DNA from: Candidatus Agrococcus pullicola
Lineage (GTDB): Bacteria; Actinomycetota; Actinomycetes; Actinomycetales; Microbacteriaceae
Reading direction: 5' to 3'
Length of the DNA: 6,003 bases
Assembly: GCA_019115685.1 (NCBI GenBank)
Contig: DXDC01000015.1
Span: 1 to 6,003 of the forward strand
Shown: positions 1 through 6,003 of the stretch, one piece after another
How positions within the stretch are numbered: the stretch's first letter is position 1
Layout of the letters: the number at the start of each line of letters is the position of its first letter
Program-made: the position numbers and the translations under genes
The notes under the pieces: model-generated
The model's input: only the letters and a program-made list of their open reading frames with translations
Databases searched by the model: none
What the model was told of the DNA's origin: nothing

Positions 1-1628
1 AGGTCGGAGCCAAGGTCGTGCTCATCGGCGATTGGGCGCAGCTGAGCGCGGTCGAGACGGGCGGGGCGTTCGGGATGCTCGTCCGCCACCGCGATCAGGT
101 TCCCGAGCTCACCGATGTGCGCCGCTTCGCCAACGAGTGGGAGAAGACAGCCAGCCTGGGCCTGCGGCACGGACGCACGGACGCGCTCGACGAGTACCAG
201 GAGCGGGACAGGCTCCTCGATGGTGAGGCCGAGACGATGCTCGATGTGATCTACGAGGCGTGGCGCAGCGACCGCGACGCGGGCCTGCGTACGCTGATGA
301 TCGCGGGTACCGGCGAGATGGTCGCCCAGCTCAACGAGCGCGCCCGCGCCGATCTGGTCGAGGCCGGGCGCGTTGAGGCTGACGGTCTGCGTCTGCACGA
401 CGGCACCACCGCAGGCGTCGGCGATCTTGTCGTCACCCGGCTCAACGACCGCCGCCTGTCCATGGGCAGGGCGTGGGTCAAGAATGGTGATCGCTGGCAA
501 GTTACGCACCGCTACGACGACGGCTCGCTTGCGGTACGGCGGCTGGGGCACAGCGACAAGCCCTACGGTAAGGCTCTCGTGTTGCCTGCGAAGTACGTGC
601 GCGAGGAAGTCGAACTCGGCTACGCCTCCACTGTTCACCGCGTCCAAGGTGCCAGCGTTGATACCGCGCACGCGCTCGTTGACCCCAAAGTCTCGTCGCG
701 GGAGTTGTTCTACGTGGCGATGACGCGCGGCAAGCACCGCAACCACGCCTACGTGATCGTGCCTGACCCGCACGAGGTCGAGCCGCATATCGACCAGCCC
801 GAGGTGCTGACCCTGACAGACCGGCTCGCCAAGGTGCTCGCCCGCAGCGACGCTGACCTCTCCGCGACCGAGACGCTGACGCTCGAGGTAGACCGGCACG
901 CCTCGCTGTCCACGCTGCTCGCCGAGTACGACGTGCTCGCCCGCGAAGCGCAGGCTCACCGCTTGGCGGCGCTACTTGACGTTGCGCCGTTCCTCGAGAA
1001 CGTGGCCGATGACGTGTTCACCAGCCACTACTACGAGCAGTTGGAGAGCGCACTCGCACGTCACGAAGCCGCCGGGCACCGCGCAGCCGTTGCGCTCACC
1101 GCACTCGCACCGAGACTTACGCCCGGCGTGAGCCAGGCTGACCCTGCAGCGCAGCTCGCCGACATGCTCGACCAAGCCACTCAGAAGCTCCAACCCCGCA
1201 GACGGGGCAGGGCTGGAGTTGCCGGACTCATCTCAACGCCTGCCGAGCCGATCGCCGACGACATGCAGACCGCGCTCACTGAACGGCAGACGCTCATCGA
1301 GACCGCCGCTCGCGGACTCTTGCACGACGCCCAAGACGCGGGAGCCGCATGGGTGACACGGCTCGGGCAGCCGAGTTCACGAACCGACGCACGAGAGCGA
1401 TGGGAGGCCCACGCAGCCACCATCGCGCTGTACCGCTACCGATACGGGGTCACAGGCTCCGCTCCGCTGGGGGCGTCCAAGTCAGTTATCTCGGCAGAGC
1501 AAGCAGCGGAACTTCGAGTGGCGCAGACCGCGCTGGCCAGCTTACGCCGGGCACAGTTGGTTAGCGAGCCCCGCAAGGACGCCGCATCACATAGGTTCAC
1601 CCCAATTGATCAAGCCCACCGCCTGTGA
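1..1628 (+). CDS. mobF: MobF/TraA-type conjugative relaxase-helicase, C-terminal part (5' truncated by window edge)
   Basis: This is the C-terminal part of a large DNA-transfer protein. Family members nick oriT, stay bound to the 5' end and unwind the plasmid strand with a RecD-like superfamily 1 helicase during conjugation. The frame is open from base 3 and reads VGAKVVLIGDWAQLSAVETGG, so the GTG at 18 is internal. Counting from that GTG, motif III is GDWAQLSAV (4-12), a conserved stretch RTLMIAGTGEMVAQLNERAR spans about 91-110, motif V is STVHRVQGASVDTAH (204-218) and motif VI is FYVAMTRGKHRNHAYV (231-246). Residues 260-536 are Ala/Arg-rich and probably helical, with no domain I can name. 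The relaxase domain, catalytic tyrosines and Walker A are off the left edge. Trp replaces the usual Pro in the GDP-x-QL motif. The gene ends at TGA 1626-1628, converging on res. The family call is strong; the exact subfamily is uncertain. Confidence 0.9.
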   Translation, partial: VGAKVVLIGDWAQLSAVETGGAFGMLVRHRDQVPELTDVRRFANEWEKTASLGLRHGRTDALDEYQERDRLLDGEAETMLDVIYEAWRSDRDAGLRTLMIAGTGEMVAQLNERARADLVEAGRVEADGLRLHDGTTAGVGDLVVTRLNDRRLSMGRAWVKNGDRWQVTHRYDDGSLAVRRLGHSDKPYGKALVLPAKYVREEVELGYASTVHRVQGASVDTAHALVDPKVSSRELFYVAMTRGKHRNHAYVIVPDPHEVEPHIDQPEVLTLTDRLAKVLARSDADLSATETLTLEVDRHASLSTLLAEYDVLAREAQAHRLAALLDVAPFLENVADDVFTSHYYEQLESALARHEAAGHRAAVALTALAPRLTPGVSQADPAAQLADMLDQATQKLQPRRRGRAGVAGLISTPAEPIADDMQTALTERQTLIETAARGLLHDAQDAGAAWVTRLGQPSSRTDARERWEAHAATIALYRYRYGVTGSAPLGASKSVISAEQAAELRVAQTALASLRRAQLVSEPRKDAASHRFTPIDQAHRL

Positions 1629-1730
1629 CCCTCACGGTTCAATACTCGCAAGCGCAGTCGCGCACAGAGGACGTGACCAGATCCCGTGATGCTGGGAGAC
1701 GCGACCGCTGAGGGGTCGAGCCGTCGCCGC
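1629..1730. other. convergent intergenic region between relaxase and res, with weak hairpins
   Basis: This is the only sizeable non-coding stretch, lying between two stop codons that face each other. Three small inverted repeats can be seen. CGACC (1702-1706) pairs with GGTCG (1714-1718) around a 7-base loop. GTCGCG (1657-1662) pairs with CGCGAC (1700-1705) at long range. A short hairpin over the relaxase stop (1623-1637) has arms around a CCC loop and includes one G-U pair. None is followed by a T tract, so none is a convincing intrinsic terminator on either strand. No promoter, att-like repeat or small gene is evident. The region may mark the junction between transfer backbone and restriction-modification cargo, but that is inference. 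Confidence 0.4.
1702..1718. terminator. possible short GC-rich hairpin downstream of both converging genes
   Basis: A five-base-pair stem CGACC/GGTCG with a 7-base loop lies 13 bases past the res stop and about 75 bases past the relaxase stop. The position suits a shared bidirectional terminator and the stem is GC-rich. The stem is short and there is no U-run on either side, so this is only a weak candidate. Confidence 0.18.
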
Positions 1731-4064
1731 TCAGTGACTTGACGAAGCAGCGCCGGTGCCAACGAGTGTCTGGAGCAAGTCGTCCAAGGTATCGAAGTGC
1801 TGAATTCGGGGTTTTCCGTCGTCCTTGAGGCCCCAGAGTGAGTAGCCATCGTGGTTGAGCTTCTCGAACTGCGCGTTGTACTCGCCAGCCGTCACGAACC
1901 GAATCACGAGGGCAGGAACGTCGGTGCGCGGTCGGATGCTCAGCAGTTTACGACCGGCATCCTCACGGAGAATCTGCGGCCCCTTCGTGTCGATGCACAC
2001 CACTTTTGAGTCAGTCCACACAACGAAATCGGGGTAGAAGTTCTCAGTATCGCCCACGGAGATAAGAGGGATGCCGTAGCCGCTCCTGGACTGGTTACGC
2101 ATCCAAGTCTTGCCCGTCTTGTCGAGCGCACGAGCAAATGTGCGTTCCAGCCCGTTGAGCCCTTCATAGCCCGCATGGAGGGCGTTGTCGAAACGCTCGA
2201 TTTCGTTTTCGCGCACTAGGATTGGCCCGACTACATACGGGTTTGGTTTCCGCTGAACGAGCGTGACATTCTCGATGTACTCGTGAACAACCTTGCCTGC
2301 CAAGTCTCGAATCTGCACAAACGCAGGGCTGCCGACACCCACCTGGGCGTCAAAGCGTGCGTCTGCTGTACTGGCGACATCAAGCGCTTTGGGGAACAGG
2401 CGGAGAATCTCGCGGTGGAAAACCCACCGTGCCGAAACCTTGCTGGGCTCTTCGTAATCTTCCCATTCCGAACCGGTGGCCGCTCCACCTCCGATTGTCT
2501 GAATGGCGACACGGCGGCTACCACTCCCGGAAGTGTTGATGCCGCCCGCCGAGTAGTCGAGCATCTGATTCAGAAGCTTGGTGACGGGCGCTACTGCCTC
2601 TTGAGGATCGCGCGCTGTGCCGGGGATCTCACGCTTGAGCTTGGGCTTCAGGGACTTCGACCGCGTCGTCTGTGACGAGCTGGCCACCAGCTTGACGTCT
2701 GGCAGGTCACTGCCGAGCCGGTTCTCGACGTCAGTGAGGACGTCGTTGAACACTTCGTTGCGGTCGACGCGGACGTAGAAGTGCGCGGTGTTTAGGCGTT
2801 CGGAGGGATAGTGCGTGGCACGCGGCTGGCGCAGCACTCGTCCGATCACCTGTGTGATCTGGATGTTCGACTCCATCGACTTGTCGATGTAGGCGAAGTA
2901 CGCCTCAGGGTCGTCCCAGCCCTCCTGGAGCGTGAGATTGAAGATGATGTGGCGGAAGTCGCCTTGCGTGAACGCCTCATAATCATTGTCTGCACCCTTG
3001 AAAAGCACGAACTCCTCAGGCAGCGGATAGTCTTTGAGCGTTTCGAGGTTGGCGTACACGGCGACGGAGCTGGGGTCGATGCCCTGCTGCTCGACGAGGT
3101 AGCGCCAGATCTGGATGGGAGGCGCCTGGCGCTGTCCGAATGGCCTCGCTGGATCATCCTTGCGGAACGCATCGTCGGCGACGACGTTCGTCTTGCAGAC
3201 GTAGATGGCCTTGGGGTTGACGTCGATACCGTAGTCGACCGCGTCCTGCTGCGCTTCAGCCATGTCCGCAAGAAGGGCGGAGACCGCCTCCTCCATCGGG
3301 GTCTTGTAGCCCGCGAGATTGAGCGAGTTCTTGACGAGCCCCTCCTTGACGACAGCGGAGGAGCGAACCTTCGTGACGAGCCAGTCTTCCGAGTAACCAG
3401 CCGCGCGTAAGCGGTCGATCTCCGCAGCCATGAGCGGCGGCAGCTGCATAGTGGCACTCGCAAGCAGGAACGCTTCGGGCTGCAGCTTCAGAAGCAACTC
3501 CGTCTGCTGCTCGGACAGGTTGTGCGCCTCGTCGTAAACGATGAAGAGTGGGCGGCGCTCCCCGTGAACGTCCCGACGTTCACGGAGCGCATCCCAGGTC
3601 GACGTGCCTGTTCCGTCGATATCGGACTTGTAGATCGTAAGTGCGCCCTGCTCCATGTCCTTACGGTTGAACGTCCCGACGGTGGCGAAGAAGAGCGAAG
3701 CTGTGTCCGCTGTCTCGACCTCGTGCGCCGAGTACTCACTGAGGAGCCGAACATTCACGTTCCCCAAAATGTGGTGATACTTGCCACCAGCTTGCAGGTT
3801 CTCGTAGGTCTGGGCTACAACCACACGACCACGAGATAGCCACAGTATGACCGGTGCGACGCCCGTTACTGCACTCATTTGCGCGACCGCATCCGCAAGG
3901 ATGACGGTCTTTCCAGCTCCCGTGAGAGCCGCGAGTGACTGGAAGAACGGCACCCACTCAGGTCGCTTCTTCGTTCCCTTGGGAACCTCGTCGCCCTGGT
4001 ACTGAATGAACCGGTCAGCGATCTGTGATGACGCTTCCCGTTGGAAAGCGAATAGTTCGATCAT
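1731..4064 (-). CDS. res: type III restriction-modification system, restriction subunit Res (SF2 helicase plus PD-(D/E)xK nuclease)
   Basis: This is the 777-residue restriction subunit. With Mod it forms an ATP-dependent endonuclease that moves along DNA and cuts unmethylated target DNA in the cytoplasm. In order, it shows a Q-motif-like FQRE start (8-10), Walker A TGAGKT (48-53), DEAH (178-181), motif III LASAT (201-205), motif V LTLQEGWDDP (377-386) and motif VI QVIGRVLR (405-412). The C-terminal nuclease domain has a conserved-looking Glu640, then YPDF with PD at 678-679, and DTK (Asp692, Lys694). The acidic residue of the DxK pair is Asp instead of the commoner Glu. All catalytic motifs are intact. 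The length is at the short end for Res proteins. The ATG at 4064 overlaps the mod stop as ATGA and has GGGGG six bases upstream, which fixes the start and implies translational coupling. A strong inverted repeat lies within codons 159-170. Confidence 0.93.
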   Translation of the reverse strand: MIELFAFQREASSQIADRFIQYQGDEVPKGTKKRPEWVPFFQSLAALTGAGKTVILADAVAQMSAVTGVAPVILWLSRGRVVVAQTYENLQAGGKYHHILGNVNVRLLSEYSAHEVETADTASLFFATVGTFNRKDMEQGALTIYKSDIDGTGTSTWDALRERRDVHGERRPLFIVYDEAHNLSEQQTELLLKLQPEAFLLASATMQLPPLMAAEIDRLRAAGYSEDWLVTKVRSSAVVKEGLVKNSLNLAGYKTPMEEAVSALLADMAEAQQDAVDYGIDVNPKAIYVCKTNVVADDAFRKDDPARPFGQRQAPPIQIWRYLVEQQGIDPSSVAVYANLETLKDYPLPEEFVLFKGADNDYEAFTQGDFRHIIFNLTLQEGWDDPEAYFAYIDKSMESNIQITQVIGRVLRQPRATHYPSERLNTAHFYVRVDRNEVFNDVLTDVENRLGSDLPDVKLVASSSQTTRSKSLKPKLKREIPGTARDPQEAVAPVTKLLNQMLDYSAGGINTSGSGSRRVAIQTIGGGAATGSEWEDYEEPSKVSARWVFHREILRLFPKALDVASTADARFDAQVGVGSPAFVQIRDLAGKVVHEYIENVTLVQRKPNPYVVGPILVRENEIERFDNALHAGYEGLNGLERTFARALDKTGKTWMRNQSRSGYGIPLISVGDTENFYPDFVVWTDSKVVCIDTKGPQILREDAGRKLLSIRPRTDVPALVIRFVTAGEYNAQFEKLNHDGYSLWGLKDDGKPRIQHFDTLDDLLQTLVGTGAASSSH
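3555..3590. repeat. long near-perfect inverted repeat inside res
   Basis: The inner arms CGTGAACGTC (3563-3572) and GACGTTCACG (3575-3584) are perfect complements separated by two bases. Outer arms GCGCTC (3555-3560) and GAGCGC (3585-3590) extend the pairing to 16 base pairs, with a two-base bulge at 3561-3562. The whole structure occupies res codons 159-170 (LRERRDVHGER region), an Arg-rich stretch between the first helicase motifs and DEAH. Protein constraint alone does not require this symmetry. The repeat is directly visible; any function as an RNA hairpin or protein-binding site is unproven. Confidence 0.75.
3565..3681. repeat. 14-base direct repeat pair TGAACGTCCCGACG (3565-3578 and 3668-3681)
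   Basis: Two exact copies of TGAACGTCCCGACG lie 103 bases apart within res. Each contains the small palindrome CGTC-CC-GACG. Because 103 is not a multiple of three, the copies are read in different frames: one encodes RRDVH (163-167) and the other TVGTFN (128-133). The identity is therefore at DNA level and does not reflect a repeated peptide. The first copy is the core of the long inverted repeat. The function is unknown, and a chance match cannot be excluded. Confidence 0.6.
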
Positions 4065-6003
4065 TCGTCGCCCCCATCCATGTACGCCTCGGTGCGCATG
4101 TCTAGCCCAAAGTCAATCAGGATCTGGTCAGGGATCCGATAGAAACGAACGTCCTCGGTTCCAAAGAGGTTGTACCGGGCGTACACGTGATAGACGGGCT
4201 CGAGCTTGGCACGTTTGCCTTCTGCCACGCAGGCCTCGTAAACCTCCTCCGTTAGGTCAGTGTTGCCATCGGGGCCATCCCAGACGAGGTAAAACCCATG
4301 ACCCTCGGAGTTCCGCCCGACAAGGTACTTGTAGGAGAGATCGTTGTAGGTGATGAGCGATCCTCCGCGACGGCGGCTCGAGTCGTGGTGTGATGCGATA
4401 ACCGTGTCGACCATCTCATCGCGCTCCATGCGGAGCACGATGTTTGCATCAACTTGCTTCGTGAGTGCTTTGAAGGCGAAGCCGCCCGAAAGAGACTCGC
4501 CCTTTCCGTTATCCCAGTTACCTGTGATTGCTCGTTTGAGTCGCTCAGCTGTCAATGTCTTGGCGTAGGAGTCGCCACGCTCCGGACGGCCCTGTTCGAT
4601 CAAGAGGAAGCGCCGGTCGCTGCCCGTAGTTTCATTGAGCGCAAGCACGGCATGCCCAGTGGTACCTGAGCCCGCGAACGGATCAAGAACGATTCCGTCT
4701 GCGGGGCACCACAACTGGATTATTTTCATTATAAGTTTCAAAGGCTTCACGGTTGTAAACCCGTGGCCGCGACCGACGATGGCGGTCAGCTCGGTTGCGC
4801 CATCGCTGCTTCGTCCGGACTCCTTGTAGTTCCAAGAAATCGAACCGATTTCCGCCGGTATCTCAAGTTCATCGTCAGCCCAGTAGGTGACGGCGACTTT
4901 GCCCTTCTTGATTCTTTCTAGGTATGTCTTGGTGCGAGGTCGTCCCTCTCCATCCCGACCAAACCAGATGAAGGGCCACTCCGGGAGGGCCAATCGAGCT
5001 TTGGCGCGCTCGGCAATCTCGCTAGAGAATCCGCCCTTAAGGACGAGCCCCTTTACGTGACCGTCGTACAAGTCGCGTTCTTCGTAAGGCGATCCCCACT
5101 CCTCAAGCCAACGCTTGATGTTTCGCTTTGGGTGACGCCAGGCCCCCTCGCCCGCGGGATAGTGAAGTTCTCCGGTGAAGGGCGACTGGATTGCGAAGTC
5201 CCCCTTCTCAGACCAGGTTCGAGCTGTAAGGTTGCCTTCACGCCAGAGTCCGCCGGGGTCGTTGTCCGGGTTTCCGTAACGGCGATTGTCGGACTCCATG
5301 CGGTCTAGCGATTCAGTTGTGGTGCGTTCGACATCTCGCGCGTACACCAGTACGTACTCGGTTGTCGTTGTCACATGGCTCTTGTCCGCTCTTGCGGCAG
5401 CGGTTTTCTGCCAGTTGATGATTGCAATCCGATTCCGCTCGCCAAAGATCTCATCCAGCATCTGGCCCAGGTGAAATAATTCGCGATCATCGATGCAGAT
5501 TGCAAGCACTCCGCTCGACTTGAGCATGGAATGCATCATCTGAAGTCGCGGGTACATGAATTTCATCCATTTGGTGTGCCGCGCAGGATCGTCGCTGGGC
5601 ACCCAGGTTCCGATACCCGGATCGTTCGGGTTCTCGTCCCATCGATCGTTGTAACGGAAGTCGTTCCCGGTGTTATACGGCGGGTCGGCCACGATGACAT
5701 CGACGCCGCCACGCCAGCGGTAGAGCGAGGCGAGCGCCTGCAGGTTGTCTCCCTCGATGAGAAGGTTCTTCGCCTGTTCCTCAGCGCTGCCGACGGAGAG
5801 CCCAGAGTTGGTTCGCTGCACTCGCGGTCGTACCAGTCGCGCGATCTGGCGAGCCCGCTGCTTGCCCGTGAACGCGAGGTTCACTCCGCGCTGGGTCTTC
5901 TCCGCTACGATCTCAACGACGTCTTCGAAGGTTAGATCCCGACCGGCAACGTTACTCAGCTCCGCGAGTAGTTCGCTACGGTCGTGAGTGGCAGTCGCGT
6001 CAG
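4061..6003 (-). CDS. mod: type III restriction-modification system, modification subunit Mod (adenine-N6 methyltransferase), N-terminus beyond window
   Basis: Mod binds the asymmetric target and transfers methyl from S-adenosylmethionine to one adenine; it is also required for cleavage by Res. Counting from the GTG at 5884, the N-terminal side has LLIEGDNLQAL (41-51) and catalytic motif IV DPPYNTGNDF (67-76). The variable middle, probably target recognition, spans about 160-350. It is followed by KPLKL (380-384) and AdoMet-binding DPFAGSGTTG (401-410). Motif IV before motif I marks the beta class. A distinct region at about 465-607, including YLVGRNSEGHGFYLVW and YHVYARYNLF, follows the methyltransferase fold. 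The GTG at 5884 has only a weak upstream purine stretch. The frame continues upstream without a stop for 39 more codons, including ELLAELSNVAGRDLTFEDVV, and has no ATG, GTG or TTG there, so the real start is past 6003. No simple-sequence phase-variation tract is visible. Confidence 0.93.
   Translation of the reverse strand, partial: DATATHDRSELLAELSNVAGRDLTFEDVVEIVAEKTQRGVNLAFTGKQRARQIARLVRPRVQRTNSGLSVGSAEEQAKNLLIEGDNLQALASLYRWRGGVDVIVADPPYNTGNDFRYNDRWDENPNDPGIGTWVPSDDPARHTKWMKFMYPRLQMMHSMLKSSGVLAICIDDRELFHLGQMLDEIFGERNRIAIINWQKTAAARADKSHVTTTTEYVLVYARDVERTTTESLDRMESDNRRYGNPDNDPGGLWREGNLTARTWSEKGDFAIQSPFTGELHYPAGEGAWRHPKRNIKRWLEEWGSPYEERDLYDGHVKGLVLKGGFSSEIAERAKARLALPEWPFIWFGRDGEGRPRTKTYLERIKKGKVAVTYWADDELEIPAEIGSISWNYKESGRSSDGATELTAIVGRGHGFTTVKPLKLIMKIIQLWCPADGIVLDPFAGSGTTGHAVLALNETTGSDRRFLLIEQGRPERGDSYAKTLTAERLKRAITGNWDNGKGESLSGGFAFKALTKQVDANIVLRMERDEMVDTVIASHHDSSRRRGGSLITYNDLSYKYLVGRNSEGHGFYLVWDGPDGNTDLTEEVYEACVAEGKRAKLEPVYHVYARYNLFGTEDVRFYRIPDQILIDFGLDMRTEAYMDGGDE
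4071..4075 (-). promoter_or_regulatory. ribosome binding site of res (inside mod 3' end)
   Basis: On the minus strand a GGGGG run lies six bases before the ATG at 4064-4062, inside the last codons of mod. This purine block and the ATGA overlap support the chosen res start and point to expression coupled to mod translation. Confidence 0.55.

Noticed and set aside
16..20. GTG at base 18 as the start of the relaxase gene
   Set aside because: Codons before it (VGAKV) continue the conserved strand leading to motif III. The gene is cut by the window edge.
1629..1730. An att site, insertion-sequence end or target duplication at the relaxase/res junction
   Set aside because: No direct repeat, terminal inverted repeat or transposase fragment could be found; only short inverted repeats are present.
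2811..3410. 199-codon open frame on the plus strand opposite res
   Set aside because: It lies wholly antisense to the conserved helicase core of res. Its composition (Arg, Asp, Val, Leu) is typical of a GC-rich shadow frame, and it shows no recognisable motif.
2846..3463. 205-codon Arg/Ser/Thr-rich open frame on the minus strand in another frame of res
   Set aside because: It is a shadow of res with low-complexity RS/RT composition, and the overlapping res frame carries clear helicase motifs.
5882..5884. GTG as the start of mod
   Set aside because: The frame is open upstream to the window edge and encodes plausible protein, and the upstream purine signal is weak. Treated as an internal codon.
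4061..6003. Simple-sequence repeats for phase variation of mod, as in several pathogen mod genes
   Set aside because: No tandem mono- to hexanucleotide tract of meaningful length is present in the visible part of mod.
1731..6003. BREX, DISARM or type I restriction system instead of type III
   Set aside because: There is no specificity subunit, PglZ, DrmA/B or phospholipase-like gene. A beta-class Mod followed by a helicase-nuclease Res in one operon fits type III directly.

Overview
The window looks like accessory DNA from a high-GC Gram-positive bacterium, probably an actinomycete. The left gene is strongly GC-rich (41 of the first 60 bases), and its C-terminal half resembles the relaxase-helicases of actinobacterial conjugative plasmids and integrative elements. 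No genus can be named. Coding density is very high: only about 100 bases (1629-1730) lie outside genes.

Layout. Bases 1-1628 (+) hold the 3' part of a MobF/TraA-type conjugative relaxase. The window opens at helicase motif III, so the relaxase domain and the Walker A region lie off the left edge. A 102-base convergent intergenic region follows. Bases 1731-4064 (-) encode a 777-residue type III restriction subunit (Res), with a superfamily 2 helicase/translocase core and a C-terminal PD-(D/E)xK nuclease. Bases 4061-6003 (-) encode the matching modification subunit (Mod), a beta-class adenine-N6 DNA methyltransferase. Its reading frame stays open to the right edge, so its true start is outside the window and the GTG at 5884 is internal. 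mod and res overlap by four bases (ATGA) and form one operon, transcribed mod then res.

How the genes work together. In type III systems Mod recognises an asymmetric site and methylates one adenine. Mod and Res together form the ATP-dependent endonuclease that cuts unmodified DNA. Here the system sits tail to tail with a conjugation gene, which suggests it is defence or maintenance cargo of a mobile element. That is inference, because no element boundary, integrase or att site is visible.

The core system belongs to a known class, and I see no convincing evidence of a wholly undescribed system. The least expected signals are a near-perfect long inverted repeat inside res (3555-3590) that shares a 14-base core with a second copy 103 bases away in another reading frame; a roughly 150-residue C-terminal region of Mod beyond the methyltransferase fold; and a lower-GC, ATA-containing patch in mod. 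No RNA gene, insertion sequence or CRISPR array was seen.
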